Source of the DNA: an uncultured Spirochaetia bacterium
GTDB taxonomy: Bacteria > Spirochaetota > Brachyspiria > Brachyspirales > Brachyspiraceae
Direction of reading: 5' to 3'
DNA length: 53,864 nt
NCBI GenBank assembly: GCA_947038115.1
Contig: CAMQVF010000004.1
Span: 1 to 53,864 of the forward strand
This document shows positions 9,333 to 17,501 of the stretch, in pieces. Both the position numbers and the translations under genes were made by a program. Each line of letters starts with the position of its first letter. Position 1 is the first letter of the stretch. The notes under the pieces are model-generated. The model worked only from the letters and a program-made list of their open reading frames with translations, searched no databases and was not told where the DNA came from.

Positions 9333-9761
9333 ATACTGCTCTAAAAAGTATAATACAAAAAATTCTAATAATATGATTAAACTCGATATTATAGAATCCA
9401 TGAGTAGTAATGATTTAGGATAGCTTGCGTAAACTAGAGGTAATTTTATCTTTGGAACAAAAACAACAAATATATAAGCTATATATATTATAAATACTTT
9501 CATTAATCCATCAATTTGAATCAAATTATAAATTAGCATATAAAAAAAAGTAATAGATAAAACTTCCAATATGCTTAAAACTTCTGACGATACTACCTCT
9601 GTTCTAACATTATCCCAATTTTTAACCCCATATAAAATTCTTCTTTTTTTATAGAAATTATTTATAAATTTAGAACACTTCACTATCTTAATAAAAAATA
9701 ATCTAAAAGTATAAACTAAAATAGAAAATAGAAAGTAATTAGTAAAAATATTATTAGTCAT
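9321..9761 (-). CDS. small membrane protein encoded after the spiro-SPASM gene
   Basis: 146 aa, not recognised. About four hydrophobic segments are visible (LFSILVYTFRLFFI, SITFFYMLIYNLI, VFIIYIAYIFVVFVP, IISSLIILLEFFVLYFL) separated by a basic cytoplasmic-looking loop FYKKRRILYGVKNW. There is no signal for cleavage. It starts five bases after the stop of the spiro-SPASM gene, so the two are almost certainly co-transcribed and may work together at the membrane. No enzyme motif is visible. Confidence 0.72.
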   Translation of the reverse strand: MTNNIFTNYFLFSILVYTFRLFFIKIVKCSKFINNFYKKRRILYGVKNWDNVRTEVVSSEVLSILEVLSITFFYMLIYNLIQIDGLMKVFIIYIAYIFVVFVPKIKLPLVYASYPKSLLLMDSIISSLIILLEFFVLYFLEQYLRI

Positions 9762-9766
9762 AATTA

Positions 9767-11188
9767 TTAAAAGTTATATAAATACCAGTCATCACAATTA
9801 AGGCAAAACTCGGCATTAGAAGCCACATTCTCAAAGTAGTAAGTATTGCCAGAAGACCAAATCTCTTCTATTGACTTTGAAAATATATTCCCTAAAATAA
9901 TTTCTTTTTTTATATCATACTTGCATATTGGAACATTTCCAAACATATCGATATATAAGTCTCTCGCCAAATGCCAACAGCCCACATTTACAAGAGGCTT
10001 CATATCACCAATTTTATAGTCAACGATATTGCCTCTGAATGTCGAATATTTTTGCATTATAATATTTACTTTATACTTCTCAAAATATTTATAAAAATCT
10101 TTAATATTATCAAAATTATTTTTCTGCTTAATAATTTGTAAATAAGTATTTCTAGGCTCTCTAAGTAAATAATAATCCAAATTGTTAAGTATTATATTCA
10201 AGTTATTTTCTTTGTAGATATTATTATAACTCGCCTCTTCTATGCTATCAATATGAATAATAACATTTAAATTCGAGTATTCTTTTTGCATGCTGATTAG
10301 CTTTTTAGCAGTATTTTCATCCAAGAGTAAAGCATTCGTCTCGAGATATATTTTCGCATTTTTATAGCTTGTAGCAAATTTAAGAATATCAAAAATAGAA
10401 TCATGTAAAAGTGGCTCATAAAAAGAACCAATAGAAATATGAAAGTCATTAGTGAAATCTATCAAATTATTATATATTTTCTTGAAGTTCTCAAAATCCA
10501 TACACTCTAACTTTTCTGAGATTTTATTAATAGAATATTTAGTTAAACAATTTTGAGTATTTGTTACATCAAGCTCAATATAGGCAGGCAAAGTTCTTCT
10601 TAGATTTGGATTTTCTTTTACGCTACTCACAATTTCTGAATATGAGTTATAGTTTATAAAATTATCAATTAAAATAGAATTTCTTTTACTTGTAGAAAAA
10701 AAGTCTAATCTGTAATATCTCATATCATATTCTGACAAAAGAATTTCTACTTCAAAAAAATTAGGATCAACAAAAACTAAATTATGAATTAACTCATAAT
10801 CAATTTTGATATCAGTTTTATTTGTAGCTAAACCAATAAATCTTTCTAAAGCTGAAGTTCTAAAAGCTATCGGAACAATGCCTTTCGGATAATTTTCAGC
10901 ATAAGTATAATAAGCCATGCTGTTTGTATGCAAATGACAAAGCTTAATAGTTTCCTCAACATCGATTAATGGCATGGCATTCGATATTAATAAAACACTC
11001 TCATAATTTTCTGATAATACTTGTAAACTCTCTAAAAAAGAAACAGAACTATCATATTTTTCATCAATATATTTTATATCCGCATTGATTTTTTTAGATA
11101 TTATATCTATTTTATTATTTATAAAGTCTAAAAATTTAGCTGTATAATCATTTGATTCTATTTTGTATATAACAATTAAAAAATTCAT
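9767..11188 (-). CDS. spiro-SPASM-type protein: nucleotidyltransferase-like + degenerate radical SAM + SPASM domain
   Basis: 473 aa from ATG 11188. The N-terminal ~190 residues resemble a nucleotidyltransferase fold (VLLISNAMPLIDVEETIKL, then YTYAENYPKGIVPIAF). From about 200 a radical-SAM-like barrel follows: YIELDVTNTQNCLTKYS stands where TNxCNLxCxxC would be, then ISIGSFYEPLLHDSI matches the usual 'GGEPLLHP' strand. The C-terminus is a SPASM domain: GCWHLARDLYIDMFGNVPICKYD, GNIFSKSIEEIWSSG and FCLNCDDWYLYNF. Only the first radical-SAM Cys (Cys214) remains, so the SAM cluster is probably lost while the auxiliary SPASM cluster site is kept. An upstream in-frame ATG (11209) overlaps the promoter -10 element and is rejected. 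I recall a spirochaete-specific family of this design; its function is unknown. Confidence 0.8.
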   Translation of the reverse strand: MNFLIVIYKIESNDYTAKFLDFINNKIDIISKKINADIKYIDEKYDSSVSFLESLQVLSENYESVLLISNAMPLIDVEETIKLCHLHTNSMAYYTYAENYPKGIVPIAFRTSALERFIGLATNKTDIKIDYELIHNLVFVDPNFFEVEILLSEYDMRYYRLDFFSTSKRNSILIDNFINYNSYSEIVSSVKENPNLRRTLPAYIELDVTNTQNCLTKYSINKISEKLECMDFENFKKIYNNLIDFTNDFHISIGSFYEPLLHDSIFDILKFATSYKNAKIYLETNALLLDENTAKKLISMQKEYSNLNVIIHIDSIEEASYNNIYKENNLNIILNNLDYYLLREPRNTYLQIIKQKNNFDNIKDFYKYFEKYKVNIIMQKYSTFRGNIVDYKIGDMKPLVNVGCWHLARDLYIDMFGNVPICKYDIKKEIILGNIFSKSIEEIWSSGNTYYFENVASNAEFCLNCDDWYLYNF

Positions 11189-11194
11189 GGCTAC

Positions 11195-11223
11195 AGTATA
11201 TAAAGCCATAGGTAAAAAGTCAA
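11195..11223 (-). promoter_or_regulatory. strong promoter that would give a leaderless mRNA for the spiro-SPASM gene
   Basis: Minus strand TTGACT (11218-11223), exactly 17 bases, TATACT (11195-11200). Only six bases separate the -10 from the ATG at 11188, so transcription would begin at or next to the start codon. No ribosome binding site is present. Confidence 0.65.
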
Positions 11224-11253
11224 TAAATTTTATAAAAGTTATAGTGTGCTAAC

Positions 11254-11282
11254 TTTACAAAATATTTATTTTAGTGTATTAT
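11254..11282 (+). promoter_or_regulatory. promoter for the HTH-receiver gene
   Basis: Plus strand TTTACA (11254-11259), 17-base spacer, TATTAT (11277-11282), with AGGA (11305-11308) before the ATG at 11315. It diverges from the spiro-SPASM promoter 30 bases away. Confidence 0.6.
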
Positions 11283-11314
11283 ATTAATATACTAATTGAG
11301 ATGTAGGATATAAA

Positions 11315-11926
11315 ATGATTGAAAAAGAAGAAAAGAAGTATTCTGATGATGACTTTTTATCGACCATAGAGGCTGCCGAGCTTCTAAGTGTATCACGTAC
11401 GACTTTAAATTATTGGGTAAGAAACTATTCACTACCTTGTGAAAAAACTCCTGGTGGCAGATATAAAATAAAATATATTGACTTGAAAAAATTTTTAGCT
11501 CTACATAACCAGCAAAATAGAACAAAACTTAGGCGAAAAAGTACTAAATATAAAATAGCTATAATTGAGCCAAATCAAGACACTAAAAAAAAGTATAATG
11601 ATTGGCTTATCGAGTATTATGGAGTTCGACTTGTTAATAATATCGAAAAGCCTATAAAAGAATTAATAAATTTTAATCCTGATATAATAATTATGGAAGC
11701 TGACTTACGAAGCAATGAAACTGATGGATTTAAAATTTTAGATTTAATTAAAGCAGAACATGAGCTTAATCAAAAATTAATTATTTTTATTTCAAATAAA
11801 TATGATGAAGATGATGTCGTTAGAGCGCTTGACAGCGGTGCTTGTGAGTATGTACGTAAGCCAATAGGCGAGACAGAGCTTAATGCACGAGTAAAGAGTG
11901 TTTTGAGGTACTTTGTCAATATTTAA
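11315..11926 (+). CDS. excisionase/MerR-type HTH fused to a (pseudo-)receiver domain
   Basis: 203 aa. Residues 14-62 (LSTIEAAELLSVSRTTLNYWV, then TPGGRYKIKYIDLKKFL) are a winged HTH of the MerR/excisionase (HTH_17) type. After a basic linker (RTKLRRKSTKYK), residues 80-203 form a CheY-like receiver. In it, the usual acidic pair reads Ile-Glu85-Pro86, and the phospho-Asp position at the end of strand 3 (NPDIIIME) is Glu128; Asp130 two residues later is a possible substitute. The Ser160 and Lys182 (YVRKPIG) positions are kept. DNA-binding protein; whether phosphorylation controls it is doubtful. Convergent with priA, one base away. Confidence 0.82.
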   Translation: MIEKEEKKYSDDDFLSTIEAAELLSVSRTTLNYWVRNYSLPCEKTPGGRYKIKYIDLKKFLALHNQQNRTKLRRKSTKYKIAIIEPNQDTKKKYNDWLIEYYGVRLVNNIEKPIKELINFNPDIIIMEADLRSNETDGFKILDLIKAEHELNQKLIIFISNKYDEDDVVRALDSGACEYVRKPIGETELNARVKSVLRYFVNI

Positions 11927-11927
11927 A

Positions 11928-13919
11928 TTATATCATGCTTATAGGATCAATATCTATTTCGATATAATTTCCTTTTTGTGTTGAAAATTTTGTGGATAAT
12001 TCTTCAAAAAACTCATTAAGAAGTTTATGACTTTTTGTTTTTACAATAATATTCCAACGATAATATTTTTTCAACTTACTAATCATACAAGGCGCAGGCC
12101 CTAATATACTTAAATCATTGCGAGATTTATAAGTAATCATAGTTAGTAAATCAAAAATTAAATTAGTATCCGACTCAACTTTTGCTTCATCTTCACCACG
12201 AATAACAAGTCTAACTAATCTTGAAAATGGAGGATAACTCAACTCTTTTCTTTTTTCTATTTCTCTATTATAAAATGAAATATAATCATGATTTTTGGCA
12301 TATTCAATAGCATAATGATTTGGCGAATATGTTTGAATATAAACAGAACCTTTTTTATCTCCTCGCCCACTTCGACCAGCGACTTGCGTAAGCAAACTAA
12401 ATGTACGCTCTTCGCTTCTAAAGTCTGGAATATGTAAAGATGTATCGGCAAGTAAAACACCAACAAGCGTAACATTTGGGAAGTCAAGCCCCTTCGCTAT
12501 CATTTGAGTGCCTATTAAAATATCAATTTTATGATCGCTAAAGTCGTTAAAAAAAGCCTCATAAGATTTATTGGTTTTGACACTTTCTTGGTCAACCCTC
12601 GATATATTAGCATTTGGAAATATAACTCTTAATTGCTCTTCTACTTTTTCTGTTCCAGTGCCTAATCTTTGAAAATGCCCGATATTACACTCGCTACAAT
12701 TCTCTTCTATAAATTGAGTGTAGCCGCAATAGTGACACATTATAATATTTCTGCTTTTATGAAATGTGAGCGAAACAGAACAATTTGGACATGCTTTAAC
12801 AATATGGCAATGCGAACAAGTAACCGTATTGGCATAACCCTTTCTATTCAAAAATAAAATTATTTGCTCTTTTTTATCCAAACAATTATGCATGGCTTCA
12901 ATTAAAGCTTCACTCATCATAGGAAATATGTCAGAACGTTTAGCATGTTTCATATCGATAATATTAACATCAGGCATATTGATAGACGTCGCTCTTTTAT
13001 TAAGTGATAGCAATTCAAGATGAGTGTTCTCGCTATTTTGTGCATGATAAAATGTTTCAACAGAAGGAGTCGCACTGCCAAGTATTAAAGTTACATGTTC
13101 TTTTTCAGCTCTATAAAAAGCAATTTGACGTGCATGATATCTAGGGGTTTCCGATGATTTATAACTTGTTTCATGTTCTTCATCAACAATAATAATTCCT
13201 AAATTTTTAGTCGGTGAAAATATCGCACTCCTCGCACCAACGACTATTTGTATATCCCCTTTTCTTATCATCTGCCAATATCTATATTTTTGGTTTGGTG
13301 ATAATTTACTATGTAAAATAGCGATACGTCCTTCAAAACGTTCGGCAAATCTTTTTATCGTTTGTGGCGTCAAAGATATTTCAGGTAAAATTACTATAGC
13401 TTGCTTTCCCAAGTCGACGACATGCTTAATTGCCCGCATATAAACTTCAGTTTTACCACTACCAGTAACCCCATGAATTAGAAATCTTGACTTTTCATTA
13501 TTATCTATAGTTTTTATAATTTTAGATAAAATATCTGCCTGTTCATCATTCAATTCCAAATATGGTTTTTGTTTTATATTTATTGGTTTTATTTTTTTAT
13601 CTGTCTTTGACGGGGTGCCAGCGGGTAGAGAAGCAAATAAAGCCTCTCCAAAGGATGTGTGATAATATCTACTAATCCACTTAGCAAGTTCAAATTCAGC
13701 CTCCCCACATATAGGCTCTAAATCTATACGTTTTTGAAGTGGCAACACTTTATAAGTAGCATCTAAATGCTCTTTCTCCGCAATGACAATCCCTTTTAAG
13801 GAACGCCCACGAATTGGAGCCATTACTCGAACACCAATTAATGAATCAGTTATTTCTTTTGGTTTTTTATACGTAAGTGTTCTATTTAACGGAATATTAA
13901 AAACGACTTCAACATACAT
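11928..13919 (-). CDS. priA: primosomal protein N' (PriA), replication-restart helicase
   Basis: 663 aa. The N-terminal 3'-DNA-binding domain begins YVEVVFNIPLNRTLTYKKP. The helicase has Walker A GVTGSGKTEVYMRAI near residue 150, IIVDEEHETSYKSS (DEEH box) and GSATPSVETFYHA. A two-site zinc module follows: CSHCHIVKACPNCSVSL and CHYCGY...CSECNIGHFQRLGTGTEKVEE. Motif V/VI lie in GTQMIAKGLDFPNVTLVGV and QVAGRSGRG. It reloads the replisome at collapsed forks and recombination intermediates. Its ATG shares one base with the stop of the upstream DksA-like gene (TAATG), so translation is likely coupled. Confidence 0.97.
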   Translation of the reverse strand: MYVEVVFNIPLNRTLTYKKPKEITDSLIGVRVMAPIRGRSLKGIVIAEKEHLDATYKVLPLQKRIDLEPICGEAEFELAKWISRYYHTSFGEALFASLPAGTPSKTDKKIKPINIKQKPYLELNDEQADILSKIIKTIDNNEKSRFLIHGVTGSGKTEVYMRAIKHVVDLGKQAIVILPEISLTPQTIKRFAERFEGRIAILHSKLSPNQKYRYWQMIRKGDIQIVVGARSAIFSPTKNLGIIIVDEEHETSYKSSETPRYHARQIAFYRAEKEHVTLILGSATPSVETFYHAQNSENTHLELLSLNKRATSINMPDVNIIDMKHAKRSDIFPMMSEALIEAMHNCLDKKEQIILFLNRKGYANTVTCSHCHIVKACPNCSVSLTFHKSRNIIMCHYCGYTQFIEENCSECNIGHFQRLGTGTEKVEEQLRVIFPNANISRVDQESVKTNKSYEAFFNDFSDHKIDILIGTQMIAKGLDFPNVTLVGVLLADTSLHIPDFRSEERTFSLLTQVAGRSGRGDKKGSVYIQTYSPNHYAIEYAKNHDYISFYNREIEKRKELSYPPFSRLVRLVIRGEDEAKVESDTNLIFDLLTMITYKSRNDLSILGPAPCMISKLKKYYRWNIIVKTKSHKLLNEFFEELSTKFSTQKGNYIEIDIDPISMI

Positions 13920-14287
13920 TACATTTTTTCACGACGTTTTTTTTCTTCGAATTTAGTCATACATTTGATACATCTTAAAGTGAATGGTATAGCCGTTAAT
14001 CTTTCATCTGAAATATCTTCTTTACAGTCTATACATCTACCATAAGTAGCATCTTCTATTCTTTTCAAAGCTGCATTAAGCATTTCTAATTTATCTTTTT
14101 CTTTTTGGTGAGCACCAATTAATAACTGCTTTTCATAAGCTTGGAATGCAACATCAGCCAAGTCCCCATGAGGATCTTCTTCTTTAAGAGTATTATATAT
14201 TTCATTACCGTTTAAAAGCTCAGTAAGAACTTTTTCTTTTTCGGCTACAATTAAATCTTTATATTTACTCATTTTTTTTACATTCAT
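13919..14287 (-). CDS. DksA/TraR-family C4 zinc-finger protein
   Basis: 122 aa from ATG 14287, preceded at 8 bases by GGAG; an in-frame GTG upstream lies inside that RBS and is rejected. The N-terminal half is a helical hairpin (KYKDLIVAEKEKVLTELL, EKDKLEMLNAALKRIED), then YGRCIDCKEDISDERLTAI and LRCIKC give the CxxC-x17-CxxC zinc finger typical of DksA/YbiI/TraR. The coiled-coil tip reads DPHGDLADVAFQAYEK; the DxxDxA signature of DksA (E. coli tip Asp71/Asp74) appears as DLADVA. It may bind the RNA polymerase secondary channel, but short DksA-like proteins vary in function. It sits between the ribosomal genes and priA, with a hairpin upstream. Confidence 0.85.
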   Translation of the reverse strand: MNVKKMSKYKDLIVAEKEKVLTELLNGNEIYNTLKEEDPHGDLADVAFQAYEKQLLIGAHQKEKDKLEMLNAALKRIEDATYGRCIDCKEDISDERLTAIPFTLRCIKCMTKFEEKKRREKM

Positions 14288-14310
14288 AAATAGCACTCCA
14301 TATAAGAATT

Positions 14311-14343
14311 AAAGGCGTATACCTTATTAAGATATAAGCCTTT
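14311..14343 (-). terminator. hairpin between rpsI and the DksA-like gene
   Basis: Minus strand AAAGGC...GCCTTT arms (14338-14343 and 14311-14316), extended inward by TATA/TATA after a single mismatch. The T-tract after it is short, so it may be a partial terminator or an mRNA-end stabiliser that lowers read-through from the ribosomal genes. Confidence 0.55.
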
Positions 14344-14358
14344 ATTGAAAAATATTAC

Positions 14359-14757
14359 CTAACGTTTAGAGAATTGGAAGCGTTTTCTAGCTCCCGCTCT
14401 ACCGTATTTTTTTCTTTCAACAACACGCGAATCGCGAGTAAGAAAGCCATGTCTTTTAAGCTCAGCTCTATAATTCTCGCCTTCACCTAAAAGAGCTTTA
14501 GAAATTCCATGTCTGATTGCTTCAGCTTGTGCACTAACGCCACCACCATGAATATTAACAAAAACGTCATATTTGCCAAAATTGCCAGTAACTTTTAATG
14601 CTTGCTCTACAACATTAATTAATCTAGCCCTTGAACAAAAATATTCATTATAATCTCTACCATTAACAATTATCTTACCAGAACCTTGAGTAACTCTAAC
14701 GCGTGCATTAGCAGTTTTTCTTTTGCCTGTAAATATTGTAAGTTGTTTATTAGCCAT
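14359..14757 (-). CDS. rpsI: 30S ribosomal protein S9
   Basis: 132 aa. It has the S9 blocks TGKRKTANARVRVTQGSGKIIVNGR, VNIHGGGVSAQAEAIRHGI and TRDSRVVERKKYGRAGARK, ending in the universally conserved FSKR tail that reaches the P-site tRNA. The RBS AGGAG lies within the end of rplM, whose reading frame overlaps rpsI by 8 bases, the normal rplM-rpsI arrangement. Very sure. Confidence 0.99.
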   Translation of the reverse strand: MANKQLTIFTGKRKTANARVRVTQGSGKIIVNGRDYNEYFCSRARLINVVEQALKVTGNFGKYDVFVNIHGGGVSAQAEAIRHGISKALLGEGENYRAELKRHGFLTRDSRVVERKKYGRAGARKRFQFSKR

Positions 14758-15226
14758 TAGTTTTCTCCTGTTCTATCATTACTAGAGTAGGTTTGTTGGC
14801 AGCATGATTATGCTCAGCGCCAGCATATACCTTTAACTTTCTTAAATGTTGTCTACCTAAAGGATTATGCGAAAGCATACCTTTAACAGATATCTGAACC
14901 ATCTTTTCAGGATTTTTTTCTAAAAGCTCGCCATAAGATATTGCTTTAATTCCACCAGGATGACCTGTATGTCTATAGTGTATTTTATTTTTTTTCTTAT
15001 TTCCAGTCAACACTATATCTTTAGCATTAATAATAATAACATAATCACCATTGTCAAGGTTATATGCGTAATCAGGCTTGTGTTTACCTTTAAGCATATA
15101 AGCTGCTCTACTTGCTACTCTACCTAAACTTTGGTCTTTAGCATCTATAATAAGCCACTTTTGCTCTATATCTTTTGCTGATAAAACATAAGTACTATTC
15201 ATAGTCTTTAATAATTTCTTATTCAT
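14750..15226 (-). CDS. rplM: 50S ribosomal protein L13
   Basis: 158 aa, slightly longer than the E. coli protein because of an N-terminal extension (MNKKLLKTMNSTYVLSAKD). The core matches L13: WLIIDAKDQSLGRVASRAAYM, GDYVIIINAKDIVLTGNK, HTGHPGGIKAISYGELLEK, VKGMLSHNPLGRQ and KLKVYAGAEHNH. The RBS AAGGTGAGG before ATG 15226 supports this start over the internal ATG at codon 9. It is first in the rplM-rpsI operon and is transcribed from the promoter at 15287-15314. Very sure. Confidence 0.98.
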   Translation of the reverse strand: MNKKLLKTMNSTYVLSAKDIEQKWLIIDAKDQSLGRVASRAAYMLKGKHKPDYAYNLDNGDYVIIINAKDIVLTGNKKKNKIHYRHTGHPGGIKAISYGELLEKNPEKMVQISVKGMLSHNPLGRQHLRKLKVYAGAEHNHAANKPTLVMIEQEKTNG

Positions 15227-15286
15227 AAATCCTCACCTTAAACTATACTATTCTAACTTTACAACCACCAAAATAACGGGTAACAT

Positions 15287-15314
15287 ATTCTACCATGCAA
15301 AAATAAAAAGTCAA
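15287..15314 (-). promoter_or_regulatory. promoter for rplM-rpsI
   Basis: Minus strand TTGACT (15309-15314), 16-base spacer, TAGAAT (15287-15292), leaving a 5' leader of about 55 bases before the L13 ATG. Confidence 0.6.
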
Positions 15315-15361
15315 TAGTTTACACAATAAATATACATAATTATCATCTAAATTTTTACAAA

Positions 15362-15396
15362 AATAGAGACATAGCTTATAAAACTACGTCTCTATT
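15362..15396 (-). terminator. intrinsic terminator of the TPR lipoprotein gene
   Basis: Inverted repeat AATAGAGACrTAG / CTATGTCTCTATT (13 bp with one G-T pair, 9-base loop). On the minus strand it is followed by a run of T. It lies 23 bases after the stop of the lipoprotein gene. Confidence 0.8.
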
Positions 15397-15418
15397 GAAA
15401 TAATCAAATATATAGATG

Positions 15419-16357
15419 CTATCTCATCATTTTAGAATCTACTAAACTAGACCCTAAAACATAATCATTAACAACTTGTGAGTAAACTAAAGCATCAGGA
15501 TAACCACCTTTTTTGATAGATAAAAATAAATCATTATATTCATCTGCTGGGCGACCCAATTTTTGAAGAGTTACTGCTTTATAAAAAACCGCATCATTCA
15601 CAAATCTAGTCTGTGGATATTCAGTAATAACTCTGTCAAATAAAGCAATAGCCTCATTAAGTTTTACTGGATCATTAGAATATTTCTGATAAAGCATTCC
15701 ATTCCATAATAAAGATAATGGCTTGAACTTCTCTATTTTAGTATTGTCAGCAACCATTTTAAAACTTTCTTCAGCAATAACCATAGCATTAGTATCTGTA
15801 GGAACTAGAAAGAAACTCACTATCCCTTTGAACTGATATAAATGACCTTTGTCAATATTAGCTGGAAGAGCATTAAAATCAAATCTATCAATATAGTACT
15901 TAGCTGGCAAATACTCTCTATTAGCTATCATAACTCTTATATCTTTGATTTCAGCAGAATCATCAGTTTTTGACCACTTAGTATCAAAATTAGCCGATGT
16001 ATACTTTGTTGCCTTTTTAGGCGCTGGAGTAGAATAAGTCTTATAACTTGAACTACCAGAAGACTTTGACTGCTTGGTTTGAAGAGGTTTGTATACCTTA
16101 GGATTAGAAGAAGTCTCTTCTTTTTTAGTACCACTATATGGTGTTATAGTCATAGTACGAGGATTCGTCTCTACTTTTTTACCATTAGTATAAGCCTCTG
16201 CTTCAATGATTGGAACTTCATTTGTTACAAAATCATCCGTAGGTGTATATTCTTCTTCTATCTCACTTAAATACTCTTCTTGTATATTAGATTTTTCACC
16301 TTTACAAGAAACCATAATAAAAACTAAACATAACAAAAAAACTATTTTTTTAGACAT
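15419..16357 (-). CDS. lipoprotein with C-terminal TPR-like repeats
   Basis: 312 aa. Signal peptide MSKKIVFLLCLVFIMVSC ends in a lipobox with Cys18. A long Ser/Thr/Lys/Pro-rich disordered stretch (about residues 60-125) follows, then from about 150 a helical domain with tetratricopeptide-like pairs, for example LNEAIALFDRVITEYPQTRFVNDAVFYKAVTLQKLGR. That is the pattern of BamD/CpoB-like periplasmic TPR lipoproteins, which tether envelope machines, but no specific family is recognised. RBS AGGAGAAA lies before the ATG. A likely promoter (TTGACC, 17 bases, TAATTT) lies at 16378-16406, directly beside a 10-bp inverted repeat. Confidence 0.78.
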   Translation of the reverse strand: MSKKIVFLLCLVFIMVSCKGEKSNIQEEYLSEIEEEYTPTDDFVTNEVPIIEAEAYTNGKKVETNPRTMTITPYSGTKKEETSSNPKVYKPLQTKQSKSSGSSSYKTYSTPAPKKATKYTSANFDTKWSKTDDSAEIKDIRVMIANREYLPAKYYIDRFDFNALPANIDKGHLYQFKGIVSFFLVPTDTNAMVIAEESFKMVADNTKIEKFKPLSLLWNGMLYQKYSNDPVKLNEAIALFDRVITEYPQTRFVNDAVFYKAVTLQKLGRPADEYNDLFLSIKKGGYPDALVYSQVVNDYVLGSSLVDSKMMR

Positions 16358-16407
16358 AAAATTTCTCCTGATATTATAAATTAAATTTCGGAATATATTT
16401 GGTCAAA

Positions 16408-16435
16408 TTCAAGTAAACTTTAATATTTACTTGAA
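16408..16435. repeat. perfect 10-bp inverted repeat in a divergent promoter region
   Basis: TTCAAGTAAA (16408-16417), 8 bases, TTTACTTGAA (16426-16435). It lies between the divergent starts of the lipoprotein (16357) and metallo-hydrolase (16525) genes and abuts the presumed -35 of the former. There is no T-run, and both genes point away, so an operator is more likely than a terminator. Confidence 0.6.
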
Positions 16436-16524
16436 ATAAAAGACAAAATAATTGCTTTTTTATGAATAAAATATAATATTGTTTTTATATTTAAGCAAAC
16501 ACTTTAAATTAAGGAAAGTAAAAA

Positions 16525-17406
16525 GTGATAATAAAAATACTAGGAACTAGAGGATCTATTCCTACTCCAGGAAGTGAGTATAGTTATTTTGGTGGTAATA
16601 CCTCATGCGTGCAAGTAATTGATGATAATGGTAACTATATAATATTAGACTTAGGAACTGGTTTAAGGAATCTTATACCTTATGCATTAAACTCTGATAA
16701 AAAAGATAGCATTTTACTTTTAACACATTTTCATTGGGATCATATACTTGGATTACCATTTTTTTCTCCATTCTATTTAAAAGAATTTACTTTTAAAATA
16801 TATGGACCAAAAGACACCCCAGGTGAAGTATACTCAACAATTAGTAATGTTTTACATAGCGATTATTTTCCAATACAAATAGAGCAATTTCTATCTAATA
16901 TAGAATTTGGGACTTTCTATGAAGGAAAAGTAATTACATTTGGTGATTTTCAAATAGAATCTCTATGGGTTAATCATTCATCTTATGCATTATCCTATAA
17001 AATAAAAAGCAATGGTAAAACATTTGTATATTTAACTGACCATGAATCGTATAAAAAACATTTACATATAATACATCCATCTTTAAAAAAATATAATAAT
17101 GATGCAGAACTTCTACACGCAAGACTTGTAGAGTATGTAAAAGGTGCCGATCTGTTAATTATTGACGGTGAGTACAAAGAAGAAGAATACGAAGCACATA
17201 AAGGCTGGGGACATTCAACTGTAAATGATGTTATAAGTTTAGCTTTAGAATCTAATGTAAAAAATATTCTGTTTCATCATCATAATCAAAACCGAACAGA
17301 TAGACAAATTAAAGTTATGGCTAAAAATCTATCAGAATATTTGGCTAAAAATAAAATAGATATTAATTTTTCTTTTGCTATAGAAAACTCTCAAATTACT
17401 TTATAA
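16525..17406 (+). CDS. MBL-fold metallo-hydrolase
   Basis: 293 aa starting with GTG, with RBS AAGGAAAG nine bases upstream; no nearby ATG fits. The start IIKILGTRGSIPTPGSEYSYFGGNTSCVQV is that of the phosphodiesterase-like MBL branch. The zinc motif HFHWDH (HxHxDH) is followed by ILGLPFFSPFY. VNHSSYALSYKI, DHESYKKH, LLIIDGEYKEEEY and GWGHSTVNDVI supply the later His/Asp ligands, and FHHHNQNRTD ends the core. It is a soluble cytoplasmic hydrolase; tRNase Z, cyclic-nucleotide phosphodiesterase-like or other phosphoester substrates are possible. Confidence 0.88.
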   Translation: MIIKILGTRGSIPTPGSEYSYFGGNTSCVQVIDDNGNYIILDLGTGLRNLIPYALNSDKKDSILLLTHFHWDHILGLPFFSPFYLKEFTFKIYGPKDTPGEVYSTISNVLHSDYFPIQIEQFLSNIEFGTFYEGKVITFGDFQIESLWVNHSSYALSYKIKSNGKTFVYLTDHESYKKHLHIIHPSLKKYNNDAELLHARLVEYVKGADLLIIDGEYKEEEYEAHKGWGHSTVNDVISLALESNVKNILFHHHNQNRTDRQIKVMAKNLSEYLAKNKIDINFSFAIENSQITL

Positions 17407-17501
17407 ATTTACTTTAATTCTATACGAAGTTAATACTATTAGTTGTAATTTTTACAAAAAAGTATAGTCTATATAGATAAAATAAAAATAGGAGTTAATC
17501 T

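Noticed and set aside
11189-11209. Upstream ATG for the spiro-SPASM protein (seven extra residues)
   Set aside because: It lies within the promoter spacer and -10 region, without an RBS.
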